From positions 11,186,354 through 11,250,353 of the forward strand of contig NC_136000.1 in NCBI RefSeq assembly GCF_048128805.1: a stretch of DNA of 64,000 bases, read 5' to 3'. Both the position numbers and the translations under genes were made by a program. Below are positions 39,034 through 51,000 of the stretch, one piece after another; positions within the stretch are counted from its first letter, which is position 1, and each line of letters opens with the position of its first letter. The stretch is from Centroberyx gerrardi (lineage: Eukaryota; Chordata; Actinopteri; Beryciformes; Berycidae). The notes under the pieces are model-generated. The model did no database searches. It worked only from the letters and a program-made list of their open reading frames with translations, and was not told the origin of the DNA.

Positions 39034-42000
39034 TGTGAGTGTGTGTGTATATCTGTTCATACTCAAGGGACAGTGAGATCCCGAGTCTGTCTGGGGATAG
39101 GAAGCTGTCTGCAGCGGGGCTGAGAAGTCTGAGCTCCATCCTGCAACAGCCTTGAGGCCAAGCTCTCAGGGCTTAACACAGGAGGAGCTGGTCGTGATGA
39201 GGAGGTGGCTAAAAACTCTGATTTATCCTCCCTCTCTCCTCTCCCAGAATCTACCCTCCTCTCTCCTCCCTGCCTCACCTGTGTAGCACTGCAGTGTGTG
39301 TGATTTATGGCCAATAACTTCACCTCCAGTGGCCACTGGAAGGAAAAAGAAGTAAGAAATAGATGATCCACAAAGATGCAGTTTCCTGAACTGTGCTATT
39401 GGAATGGCACTTAGCTATGCTCCTTTCTCTCCTTTTCTCACACAGAGACTCAGCATTTCAGTCAAAGTAGCTCATGAAGTCCTACTCTCAATAACGTTTC
39501 AGACTCACTCCCCTCTCTCATTCATATGAGTGACAGACAAGAGTGTGGTCTGGAAGTGCTGAGGTGACCTACTCCGTTCCTGGCTGTGTGAAGTCTTTCT
39601 GCTGAGGATGGTGCCATGTTGGGGCTCTCGGAGCTGGCACTGGGGGTGGCAACACACTGATCCCATGCCTCCCATCAAAAGCTGGCAGAGTTGGGCACAA
39701 ACACGGTCCCATTCCTCCCCATCACCCCGGGAGATGCCATGGCAACTAGGCGGAAAAAATCGGGCCCTCCTCACCATTCCACGCATGCCCTGACATCCTT
39801 TGTCAAACGTCTGAAGTCTCCTATTTCTGTGGTCTTTAGAGCAGAGATAACTGAGAGGGCTTTAATGTGGAACACGCGCCTCCTCCCTCCCTTCATCTCC
39901 TCTATTTTTTCTCCCTTTTTCCCTTGCTCCCTCTCACCATGGCACCCTCTCCATGGTTATGGTGGCAAGTGCTGGGCTGTGACAATGCCATGACTGCTCT
40001 GCTTCAAAGGTCTTGCTCCCAGTTACAATTTCCCCTATGTTACCATAGTCTGAATCTAAAGTTCTGGCACGCTCATGTTTCCATTCCAGCCCGCAGAATC
40101 CCGGAGACGTTAACGAACAATCATAACTTTCTTGAAACACTGCTTGAGAATTCCGGCATTCGTTCAGCACATGGCGTAGCCGCTCTCTCTTGCGCTCACC
40201 GTACAAAAGGGTGATTGTTTGGGGCTTGGAGTAAGTGGAAAACTCTGTGGGCGCCCATGGAAAAGGGCGAGATGACTCCCTTTCTAGGGAATCCTGACAT
40301 CACACAGACCGCACGTTATGCTGTAGGACCTGTTTCAGTAGCACAAGCAGCCAATAAATAAGGCATCAGGCTGGTGGGCATTCTGACGCTGGCCACTGCT
40401 TCACTTGGACATGAAAGTGGTTTGAAAGCTGTATGAAAAAGATATACATTGGCAAGGACTCATTTGTAAAAATGTTCTTTAACTTTATGCTAGATTCCAT
40501 TGTACAGTCATGTTAAAGAATTCACTAACAAAATAAAGACATGTTGACAAAACAAATAAAATGACATCTGAAGCATTTTTATCTTGGGTGAAATTAGTTT
40601 TAACTTTTGATTTATCACAAAGTCAAACTCCTTATTTTGACATCAACATAACCTTTTCATAAATCTGTCATGAATTGTTCATAAATTGGATTTGCTCATA
40701 AGCATAAAATATGTGTTTATGTTTGCTTTTTTTTTTTTTTTTAAAGGCACCAAAACTCGTTTATGAAATTAATTATGAAAAATATACTCTCATGATTCAC
40801 ATTAGCCTGAATGAACTGAGCAGAGCATGAGCATGGCAAAAAATGTACTTGTTACAAACTCAGTACCCAAGTTCTATATTTCATAAATTCATTCAGTATT
40901 TCATTACTTTCGACAGAAATACAACAAAAATAAAGCACTTGTAACTGAGGTTTCACATCAAACATGTTAAAACACATTAAACTACTGATAGTGTCTTGTA
41001 TTCCCCCAGTGTGAGATTTCCCTGCTAGCGGCTAACTAGCAGAGTTTGGAATAGCAGTTCCATAATTAGATTGTCCGTCGTTTCATTCTAACGAGGCAGA
41101 CATAGCAGTCAAACAGTGCTGTGTGATGAGAGAAGCGCTGCATTGGGATAATTTATGCGTCTCAGAATAGGGTGAGACCTGCAAGACGGCAGACTGGGGA
41201 AATCTCCCACCGCAGGTGGGTTTTCATCAACCAGTCTCTTTCATTCTCTCCCCCCGCACATCCTCATTCACCTACACTACTAACACCGCTTCCAATTAAG
41301 AGTGTGGGAGCGTACCGACATGGGATACCGCCTTTGATGCAAACACATGCTCATTCATCTGTGTGTGTGCCATGCAGTGTGTATGTTGATTTCATCAGTG
41401 TTTGTACACTACATCTGTGCTTCACATGTCAATTCAAGGAGATATTAACAACTTGACGTGGGAGGTCAAACCCAGGCTACATCAGCTGAATACTGAAACA
41501 TGATGACTTGAACCCCAAGACTCTAGTATGCCTCTACTCATGTGCCTTCTAATTACTCCTGTGCTTTCTAATGACTAAGCCCTTAAGGACAAGGCCGTAA
41601 GGTAAGGGCAAACGGAAGGGCCATATCTATTGATCAGTAAAATGCAGGAGAGTGGATGGGGTGTTTGTTGTTTTGCTGGTGGCTAATGCATACCTGTTTA
41701 GTGGAGATGGAGTTAAGTGTGTCTCACTCTGACTCCATCACTCCCTCTCCTGTCAAAATGTACCTGACTGGAAACAAACACTGACAGGAAGGAAATGAAT
41801 TCCTTTCTCCCTGCTTGCTGCGCAGATTATTTTTCTCGTTAGGCTACCCAAAAATATCCCCCCTCAACAAACCCCAGTTAACCCCAGTTGCTCAGTGGCC
41901 AACAGCCACCCAACAGTCAACAGCAGAAGATTGCAGTTAGACTAGACAGCCACTAGGTGTTTAAATATATCGTATGAATGTGAAGCAGGGTGGTACTGAA

Positions 42001-45000
42001 AGAAAGCGTGAGTTTTAAACAAGCCTTCACAGGAATAATAAATGTTCAAAAAAGCAGAGTAAGAGGAAAGATACACTATCCCAAAAAACTCCTGATACAG
42101 AGTAGTAGAAGAAATTAATGATCATGCAATTATGGCTGCCACCATCTTTCCCCTTTGCCCTGTGTTTATGGACTGCCTTAAGCCTGGAACAGACTAGAAG
42201 ACTGTCCCAGTCTTGCCCAACTAGGATTGTTCAGACTAGTCTGGTCGGGAAGCTGTTCACACTTGCCGACGGAACAAAGATGGACGTCACACGCGAAGAT
42301 GAGGGATCACACACTACCCAATTCTGTCATTCAAAAACATTTACTCATTGATCCAGAACAGTTGTGTAATGTAAATATAATTACAAAATAGGTGCCCAAA
42401 CATTTCTTGTTCCATGGTACAGAAGAAACATTTACATTACAAATGTATTTTGAAGTGATGTCATTACAAGAATAATGCTGATGAGGAATTTTATATGAGA
42501 CTTCTTTCACTTCATGCATACTTAAGTGCATACTTAAGTGGGCTGATCCAGGCATGCTGCCATTTTATACTATTTTATATGCCATTTATTCCTCCAAATG
42601 AAATTGTATAGCAATTTATCAAGAGTGGAGTTGGAAGTGGAGAAATTGGAGATGGGAATCTTGCTGATATAAACTATTTACACGAGTGGGTGATGTTGTT
42701 TTAAACGTTCATTTTATTTTTCTTCACCCTGTATCCAAACTCCCACTGTCAATCTCAGATTTCAGCCTTGGTGAGTCTAGGACCGCTTCACACTACAGAA
42801 GCCTGGCTGGATCCAGGTAAGTCTTGGACCGCTTCACACTACAGAAGCCTGGCTAGACTCAGCTTTCTCTTTAGCTCATTACCTTACCAAGCACCTTTCT
42901 ATCTATTACTCTAGGGACACAGGAATATTTGTTACATTTATTATCAGGGCACTGTGGCTCTGACCCATGCAGTCTTTGCAATTAGTTGCCTGTAATAATG
43001 CTGATCTAGGAATTTAAGCTCATCCTGCTGTTGGACTCATGTAAATCATTCTCGATAAAACATTGGCTAAAAGCAGAAAATGTAAATGCAAAATGTAAAT
43101 ACATTGCCATCGCCATAAAACTCTGCCTATTCTAATATAGAATACTGAAAGGAGACATTCTAGAGATATCCTCTTCAAAAATGTCTAATCATGTCATCAT
43201 AACCCTTTCCCTTACCCTGTTTATGTAAAATGTCTTAATCTTTTGTGAAGTGAATGGGACTAACCTGGTGGAGATCGTTCCCCAAGGGGAACTCCTGGAA
43301 ATACCCTGGGGCAGCTGAGGAGGCGCGGATGGCCTGCCACAGCTGGTGCTGGCAGCCCCCCAGGTAGTGGGAGCGCACCCCGGGTAGCAGGTTGTAGTTC
43401 CTGAACACATAGGCCTTCAGAGGAGTGCCCCGGTTCACGATGGTGCTCACCGCTGCCACCTACAGGAAACAACATATAACTTGACTTTATTTTTCATATG
43501 AGGCAGCATTTTACAAGCAAATTAAGATCTAAAATGCAGGTTATGCAAGTCTACAGTGGGATGAGCTGGGAAATATTCATCAGATTATGAACCTGGCTTA
43601 CTATATCCTCCATTGATGTAACATCCACTGTGGCATATAATATGTACTATAACAAACATTACTAACATGCAATACAAAATTGGATGCAGATTTTCTATGG
43701 AAATTGAGTCTTCACACTCCAACTTTGACGGTAGTACAATATCAGAACCAACATTCGCACAAATCAATTTTAATATCTCTGTTCTGCAGGCCTCAGAGGA
43801 CACCACTGATATGGAATTGTACCAACACAACAGCTTATTTCCTTCCCTGGCCATGCTGTCTTATGTGGCATTAGAGTGCATTTTCCTTCCACTTGCCTAG
43901 CAGTGGAATACTTTAAAGCCAGGTGTATGAGGTTATTCCAGACGGTGAGACTGTGACAGAGCCAGAGGCTTTCTCTATAACCTCATTGTAAACAAAGTGG
44001 GGGAAAGGCTCGCTGGCCGGTGCCAGAACAGAACAACAGGCAGGAATGAGTCAGACCATCTTCTAAAGCTCACCTTGGGGCATTTGGGGTTTCTTGAAGT
44101 CTCCACCAGGAGATCAGAGCCCATTTTCTCTCTGTGGAAGACATGATAGAATGATGTTATTTGCGGCTTGGTGAATTTTGGATAGTATCATGGTTTATAA
44201 TCACTGATCTCTGTCTGCAAGCTATACCCAATTCTCCTGCATATGCATCAACTAATGAAACGTGCTATCATTTTGTCAATGTGATCAGCATACCCAGGAA
44301 AGCATAAAATTGAACTATTTTCTTGCAGTACACTGTGCCCAAGTGCATCAAAGATTTCAAATATTAACATATCGGCACTGTCAGGTGAAATCTTCAAAAC
44401 GTCAACAGAAAATAAGGAAAAGTGCCTTGTTTTTAGCTTGATGACAATGCATTTGTTTAACAAATCGGTTTTGAAAGGTTTTCATAAGCCCATGAGGTTA
44501 GAGAAACTGGAGTTACAACAACAGTGATATGCTATTGGATGGACGTTTTTACCCATAATGACTTATGGAAGCATGAGCACATATATGTATTTATGCTACA
44601 GTGCCGTGGGTATCAAGAGGCAAATTCAGGTCAGTCATGGGTGAAACATTTCATTCCTCTATATCTGTGCGCTAAACTTCGTCATCACTTACAGCACTTC
44701 AGAAAAAACATTTCTACAAATCATGACTGTCCTTTATTGAGCAGTATCTAGTAAATAAAAGGAGAAAATAGTTCTATTATTATGACGTTTTAGCTATGAA
44801 TATTCACAATCTAGCTGCAGATTTTCACATTACTCAACTCAATTAATAATCCTGTTCTTGTATTCATGAAGAACACTAGTAAGCAGTTGAATCCTTAACC
44901 CTGGGGGTGTAAGTGCCATGCTCCACTCATTGAGCTACACTGTACCACTGCTCTACCATCACTACTGAACTGACTTGAGGATGTTCTCCCAGGTTTCGCT

Positions 45001-46300
45001 GTCGTAGAAGGCGTGGCTCCAGCCCATCTTCACCGTGCCGACGATGACGTTCTGCTTGAAAACATCCGAGCCCAACTTCCTGTACAGATCATCACACTCG
45101 TTCAGTGGGATTTGGAACAGGCCCAGCATGAAGCCTAGAATAGCACCTGAGAAGAAAACACAAAACACACACAGAAAGGGATTGAGAGGTACCGGTAACC
45201 CATTCATACACAAACAGACCTTTGTAAACAGGAAGTTTAAGAGCTTCAGTCTCTCCCGGGGGAATGCAAACAGAAATCAGAGCTGCTGACAAAGGAGCAT
45301 ACCGGTAATGTAAAGCTCATTCCTCTATTCCTCTCTAGGCTAGTCATGACCTAAGTGACAGAGAGTTGATGCGAGGCTAATTGCCTGATGGATTATCTTT
45401 TATGGGTATCATTACCCTGGGATGATCCATTCATAGCCGGTGGAAGGGATTAACGTGGCTATCGCACGACAGGCACATCACTGCTGCTCTGTTTGAGGTG
45501 GCGGTGTGTTCACTGATAGGAAAGAATAATCTGCATTTTTACATCTTTTTTTCTCCATAACTAAGGGAGCCCCTACTGGGTTGACAAGGCACAACACTGG
45601 TTTGAGGGCAGAGATGAGGTGTACCTTTGGGTGACCAATCTGGCCAGATGCGGCCCAGATGTATTTTAAATGTGTGAACATCATTCTATCCAGCAGGGGG
45701 ATTACCATGATGCTGTGACACACACACACACAAACTAAATCTGTGAACGAGGTACCTCCAACTGGAGGGGATTAAGTTAGAGAGAACTGCTAGGAGCTTG
45801 GAACAAATAGAAACTTCTGGTGGTGATTAAAGGACAATGTGTTTTGCATAGAAAATGCATTCTTTTCCAATCTGTTGTAAAATTATGGTAATAGCCTAAA
45901 TGTTAAATGATAGATAGAGAAGACAGAGTTTGAGTATGGTCCACAGTACCCCCCTGTGGTGGTTTTGCATACTGGGAAAAACATTTTTTTACTCCAACTA
46001 TTGTACACTCCAAACCAAATCTGGCTAATACAATATAAAATTGAATCAATGAAAAAAATTAGGTTGAATGAAGGTTTTATCCAAGACCAAAAACACAGAT
46101 TAATGGTCTTGGCTGCATAGCAACAGGATTCAGATTAGTGCGGTGAGCCATTGAGGCCAGATAAGTGCAGAGCAGCAAATGGGTCAGTGTGCGATCGGTA
46201 CTGTCAGCCCACCCTGCGGTGTCGGGTGTTACACTCTGCTCTGATAATCCACACTCTACACACATCTGCATGGCTGCACGCACACATACATACATATATA

Positions 46301-46343
<43 letters not shown>

Positions 46344-49300
46344 CTAGGGCAGGAGGACAACGTACCTGTGCTGACACCACAAATATAATCAAACAGTTGG
46401 TAAATAGGTTTGCCTGTCAGGGCTTCCAGTTTGTGTAGAGTCTGAAGGGCAACGAGTCCCCTGAAAGAACAAAGACAGAGACAGATAGACAGACACACAT
46501 GCAAACACACACACAGAGTCATGACTCCATGGACTTTACATTCTGAAGACGACTACAAGATCAAAGACAGATAGAGATTACTCCTTATCCATGTCATTGA
46601 ATTTCCTCTCAAAACAACATTTACATGATTTGTTTAGAATGACACTGCCAACAGAAGAATCAAATATTACCTTTGAAACAGTTTTCTAAACATTTTGATC
46701 TGGCCTTGGCTACAGTAAACCCCATTTAGCTTCACTATAGAAAAGTGGCTAAGACTCGTTACCAGTGATGTGTGTCTTACAAAAAAAACAAACAGAGCTG
46801 AGAGCTGAGTGAGGCTGTACCTTAACCCTCCTCCATCTATGGACAGGACCCGTATGCCGCGGCCTTTGACAGGGTTATGGTAGCCCACCAGAGTGAGGGC
46901 TTCTCTAACTGCTGCCCTGAGGCCCGGGTCCCTGGCCTGTCTCAGACGCAGCAGGCACGGGATAGCTTTCTCCTGAGGAATACATACACACACACCGGCA
47001 GTCAGCAGTAGAAATGAGAAAACCATTGTCAAACCTCCTTTAAAAAGGCCTGGTGCTTTGGTTGTGAATAAAACGTGCTACTTTTAAATTCTCCCTGAGC
47101 TTTCATAGATGATTAATGTAAACTTCCTCATCCTAGTAAAAGTAGCCTTGGTTTGAAATAGGTTAGTGTTGAATAAGGTGCTCCAGCTACCACAGATAAG
47201 CACAGATAAGGGTGTAAATGTAAATAAATGATAAAGGAATCGTCTGCATGTAGTTGGCCGGCTCCGACGTTAAAACAGACACAGACCTGTACCAGCATGT
47301 TACCTGTTGCTACAGCAAACTGACATTTTGGCTGGCATGGGAAAATTTCCAAACACAAGCAGAACAGCTGTTTGACAATTCATGCCACATATAACATGAT
47401 TATGTATGCGAAAGAAACAATTCTGCCGTAAACAGTGTCTTGACACCGTGTGCTAGTGCCAAACTGAAGGGTTGATCTTTTTTGGCATGCTGAGCTAAAA
47501 TCAACAACATCAGACAATGCTGACAAAGCTTTCGCCTGCTAGCATTCTGGGAAAAAAAAACCCATCAGGACATAAAATTGCTAGCCTGTTCAGACTGCTC
47601 ACCTTGACTGCTACACCGCGGGTCTCTGGGAACTCCAGAAGGTGGTAGCTGAGGTCCTCCACCCTGTTGATGTAGACCCTTACATCTGACGCCCTGTGGA
47701 GAGCCTGGACCAGGGCCCGAGTTCGATTGTCCACACTCACCCTGGCAATGATCTATGAGAAAAAAATACCAAGGAGCCGCAACCCAGTTAGGTCCTGTTG
47801 TTAAGCATTAGCTGGAATCCTAGCTAAACCCTGACAAGTATGTTGTTTGGCTCATGTCAATAAAAATCAATAACTCTTCCTTTCCATGTGCATTATGACA
47901 CTGTAATAATGATTACTGTTGTCATCAATTGGTTTCATATCTCCACAACATAAAGGCCTGGCTTAGCCTATGGACAAAGTACACATCTTATCTAGGCCAC
48001 CAGTTCCACACAGGGGGCTATTTTTGAGGGAAGATTCCAGGAACTAGGCAGCGAGCACGTCAGCACGCTATCATAAGTCATATAGAGTAGCATGGGCTCA
48101 GGTGGCTGTTTGCCCAGTAGGCACCCTGCCATGATATACCCATACCCACAACCATGCTGTGTGAGCATCAAGTTTCACTTAAACATAGGCACAGTCCATA
48201 TCACACCTTGCTGGAATCTGTCTGAACTACAGAGACAAAACAGTAACAACATAAAGCTAGGAGAAACCACACTAAGGCATAAGAATAGTCATTACTGATC
48301 AAAACCTCATATATAATATTTAGGCAGAACCTTTATTAATGTCACAGTTTAGGCTTCCCTTCTGTAGACAATATTCTAGGACCACTTCATTCAATACATG
48401 ATTAAAGCCCCAGCTGTGTATGATTAGGACTGATGTACTCAGTTTCTGCCTTTGTCTAAAGAACAGTGTATTATGTCAAACACACTGTTCACAAGTTTAT
48501 GACAAATGTAAGTAATTTTTTTATTTAATTAGTTTGAATTAGATAATTAGTTTGAATTCTGTTAATTGTTGTGAAAGATTTTTGATTTTCATGTACATAT
48601 CTTTAACATGAATCTGATTCCAACTGTCAACTGTAATCAGCTTAATCATTCAGCTTTGGCAGCTAATATTTATTTTAGTTTATAGTCTCAGTCTAAACTC
48701 TATAGTTTTGTAGTCACATTTTTTTTTGTAGTCTATTTCTCAGGTATCTGTAGTAGTGTGCACTTGTAAAATATTTGTGAATATTTGAATTGAGTATTGA
48801 ATTTGATTGAGGTTGATTATTGTGTTTATTGATAACTGTATTCCTTTTTCTTGGTTTGTATTACAGAACCACACATACAAACAAACATACATTCAAATAA
48901 ACTGTGGATGCATCAATCTGGACTGCGGGACAATACAACCTAATCTAACCTAACCATGGTGGTGACATCAGTCTCTTAAACATAGAACTAACCCTTTCCT
49001 ATTTAACATTATGGCCAAATTCACACACAAATTAATGCATCAATGCAGACGTACCTTTTCCCTTTGGAGCAGAAGTCTTTTGGCTTTCTCCTCTGCAGCC
49101 TTTTGCTCCTTACTGATTGTGGCCTCAGCCTGTTTTGCTGGTGCATCCTCAGGCTTCTTCTCCTCCACTGTAGCAATTTTGGACTCTGCTGCCCTGAACC
49201 TAGGGACCAAGGGTGCAATATAGCTCCCTACGAAGGCCTGCACAGTGGGAGCAGAGTAGGACAGGTAGTGTCCTAAGCCCTTCTTAGGTGAGGTCGGGGC

Positions 49301-50326
49301 AATTGTAGCAGCAGAGTCTGCTGCTACTTTATCAGACAATGGCATGAGGTCTCTAGTTTGTTGACCCTGAGAGGAATTGGCACCATTGTCAACTTTCTTC
49401 TCCTCAGTCTTTGTACTACTACCAAAGTATGAGTTGATGTGATGGGCCAGGTAGTTGTAAGTCTCATCCAGGCTGACTGAGAAGGTGCTGGGGTGGAAGA
49501 GTGGAGTGGTGGATTTGGAAATTGTGGTGCTTTCAGTAACACTCGCTGATGGTTTAGGCTCCTCTGATCTCCTGACAACATTGGACAGTGGTTTGACAGT
49601 GGAAGCAACACGCCGCAGCTTCTTCTCCCTAGGTTCATGCACACTCTGAATTGTGGCAGTGTCAGTTGCTTGGGCAAGGTTATGGGGAGGTGTGGAGGTA
49701 GTGGCACTTACACCAAATGTAGCAGCAGGTGTAGGAGTGGAAGGAGTGTCAGAAACTGTTACAGTAGGAGGGGTAAGTACAGAGTTGGGTGTAGTAGCTG
49801 TGGAAGGGGGAGCAACATGGGCGGGAGCAGGAGTAGGCGTGATTGTGCTCTCCTCAGCCTTTGCCGTTACTTCAGCGGTGGCCTCAACCTCTTTACCTGC
49901 CTGGAAAGCATTAGGTTTGAGTCGAGCAATTTTGGAGAGAAGTTCTGTATGAGTCCCACTCACAGCTTTAGAGACTGTGTCCAGCGTGTTCCTGATACGC
50001 GACATGTGTTGGCTCAGACCAGCAGACCAGCGTGAGGCTGAGGTGTTCAAACACAGGGTGCTGGTGTGGAGTCCAAGCCTTTGTCTCACCTGGCTAGCTC
50101 TACAGAGCCATCCCTTACGTCCCCGGCTCCTTGAGTTTTGGATGTACTTCCAGCTGAGATAGCCAACCTTGTGGGTGACGGGTTGTTGTACATGAAGCCT
50201 ATAATGACAGGTGCGTAAAGGAGACAAGGGAAGTGATGCTGCTGGCCTCTGAGCTTGTGTTCGCCACAAGGCAATTGCTCTGCTCACTTTCAACACCCAG
50301 GTATCTAGAGCCCATCTATAAGTCAT
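31963..50326 (-). CDS. pnpla8: Calcium-independent phospholipase A2 gamma (patatin-like), nine coding exons, complete
   Basis: This gene encodes a membrane phospholipase that cleaves fatty acids from phospholipids at mitochondrial and peroxisomal membranes. Coding exons in transcript order are 50326-49055, 47752-47603, 46972-46821, 46460-46366, 45146-44975, 44131-44074, 43459-43265, 34372-34177 and 32240-31963. They total 2568 nt including the stop, so 855 aa; the human protein is 782 aa. All junctions are GT-AG and keep phase. The patatin core is clear: a glycine-rich loop GGGLRG at residues 521-526, the serine motif GVSTG with catalytic Ser555, and DGG with Asp699. The protein ends in SKL, a peroxisomal PTS1 signal. 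The start at 50326 is the first Met of a basic N-terminus resembling a mitochondrial presequence. The extra length lies mainly in the first exon. Identification is secure; exact 5' UTR exons are not resolved. Confidence 0.97.
32241..34176 (-). other. pnpla8 intron 8
   Basis: This stretch contains no recognisable exon. It has a short A-rich run at about 33220-33242 and otherwise unique-looking AT-rich sequence. Short ORFs here do not resemble known proteins. Confidence 0.7.
38994..39048. repeat. (GT)n microsatellite in pnpla8 intron 7
   Basis: A long GT run ending in GAGTGTGAGTGTGTGTGT. A shorter GT run lies at 38899-38920. Confidence 0.95.
42781..42854. repeat. 28-bp direct repeat, 46-bp period
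   Basis: Two identical copies at 42781-42808 and 42827-42854 begin GACCGCTTCACACTAC and end AGAAGCCTGGCT. They are separated by 18 bp. This is a recent local duplication inside pnpla8 intron 7. Confidence 0.85.
43265..47752 (-). CDS. pnpla8: pnpla8 exons 2-7 carrying the armadillo-like lead-in, oxyanion loop and catalytic serine
   Basis: This span holds six short exons. 47752-47603 encodes the region starting [18 protein letters not shown], followed by 46972-46821 with the [10 protein letters not shown] segment and the loop SIDGGG. 46460-46366 holds the nucleophile elbow ICGVSTG, whose last Gly codon is split over the intron. 45146-44975 encodes the lid region ending ENIL, 44131-44074 encodes [17 protein letters not shown], and 43459-43265 ends GNDLHQ. 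Introns between them are 0.36-1.3 kb. The 44974 donor is GTCAGT after AA, a weaker than average site, but it is forced by phase and by protein similarity. Confidence 0.95.
44884..44942 (-). mobile_element. tRNA-derived SINE remnant (tRNA-like head)
   Basis: On the minus strand this reads GTGTAGCTCAATGAGTGGAG, a good polymerase III A box, followed by CATGGCACTTACACCCCCAG in anticodon-arm position. It ends in a decayed B-box region (GGATTCAACTGC instead of GGTTCGAATCC). The match to a tRNA body without intact arms suggests an old SINE head or tRNA pseudogene in a pnpla8 intron. Confidence 0.5.
46301..46340. repeat. (CA)20 microsatellite beside the pnpla8 catalytic exon
   Basis: A nearly uninterrupted CA run, which is UG repeats in the pnpla8 transcript. 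It begins 25 nt inside the intron after the donor at 46365, next to the exon that carries the catalytic serine. Confidence 0.95.
47753..49054 (-). other. pnpla8 intron 1 of the coding region
   Basis: This 1.3 kb AT-rich intron lies between the phase-0 donor at 49054 and the acceptor at 47753, which reads TTCTCATAG. The stretch 48480-48900 is strongly T-rich. I see no exon and no transposon ends in it. Confidence 0.7.
49055..50326 (-). CDS. pnpla8: pnpla8 large first coding exon (N-terminal 424 residues)
   Basis: This exon encodes the N-terminal regulatory half of the enzyme. Residues 1-85 are rich in Arg, Leu and Ser with almost no acidic residues, as expected for mitochondrial import. Residues 108-140 match the conserved vertebrate segment that begins MSRI and contains TVSKAV. 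Residues 145-280 are a Thr/Pro/Ser/Ala-rich low-complexity stretch. A second conserved island, HHINSYF, is at about 295-301. The last 25 residues are a Lys/Glu-rich helix ending LLLQREK. The donor at 49054 reads AAAAG then GTACGT, and the exon ends in phase 0. An internal Met at residue 108 could serve as a shorter start, as proposed for mammalian short forms. Confidence 0.93.
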
Positions 50327-51000
50327 TCTTTTGGGTCTTTAAGGTGAGGTCTCAAGGGCTTATTCCATCCAAGGAACATTAGGTTAATGCTCTTTCTTTC
50401 ATAAAGCTGGTGGTGAACAACACAAAAGTGATTCATGCATGAATGAATGAAAGAAAATAACGAAAACAGATGAAAAATGGCAAAGCTAGCTGCTTCTAAA
50501 ATTGGTAAAACTGGTCACTGGGTTCAATTACTTTTACATGGAAGCTTTCTCTAACTGATCCCAACTAAGAGGAAAATAAACATTTACTATGTATGTAACT
50601 TCTGCTGCGGAGAGTATACTTCAACATCAACAGCAAGCTAACACAGAGTTGGCCAGCTAGCTAACCTAGCTAGCCTTCTATTGAGCCGCAAAAAACATGA
50701 TAAACCATACCAGCCTTTTTATATAGTCGTTTCAGAGAAGTGAAGAATCCCTTTTCCACTCATTAAATCGCCATCCTGAATTGATATGAAGACAAAAATA
50801 TAACATTCACGTACTAGCTAGCAAGCCAACTGGTAACGGGTCGTTCACTTGACACTTGCTCTCCGGAATGACGTGATGAGGTCAGCCGAGAGAAAAACAA
50901 TGGTCATGTGATCATAGCTCTGCTCAGCAATTGGCTGTTCATCACTTGGCCCCCAAGACGGAATATGTTGATTGGTTAAGAAATTCTCGCCGCTCTCCCA
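50327..51000 (-). promoter_or_regulatory. pnpla8 5' UTR and promoter region with CCAAT boxes and a CRE-like site
   Basis: Read on the minus strand, two CCAAT boxes lie at 50975-50971 and 50934-50930. A TCACGTCA site (TGACGTGA on the plus strand) follows at 50876-50869. This order (NF-Y boxes, then a CREB/ATF-like site) fits a TATA-less promoter firing toward pnpla8, with a start near 50.8 kb. The 5' UTR between there and the ATG at 50326 may be spliced, but I could not fix the junctions. Confidence 0.45.

Larger units (their letters stand above)
34373..43264 (-). other. pnpla8 intron 7 (8.9 kb)
   Basis: This is the longest intron of the gene. It holds (GT)n tracts at 38899-38920 and 38994-39048, a poly-T run at about 40731-40742, and a 28-bp direct repeat at 42781-42808 and 42827-42854. 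I see no coding exon; the ORFs inside are short and unlike known proteins. Parts, such as 42150-42320, may be transposon debris, but I cannot assign a family. Confidence 0.7.
43460..46820 (-). other. pnpla8 introns 3-6 as a group
   Basis: This covers the introns 43460-44073, 44132-44974, 45147-46365 and 46461-46820. They contain a tRNA-like SINE remnant near 44884-44942 and a (CA)20 microsatellite at 46301-46340, and are otherwise unremarkable. No additional exon is supported. Confidence 0.65.

Noticed and set aside
42160..42320. Possible transposon fragment with AGACTAGAAGACTGT and AGACTAGTCTGG words
   Set aside because: I could not find ends, a target-site duplication or a second copy, so no element is called.
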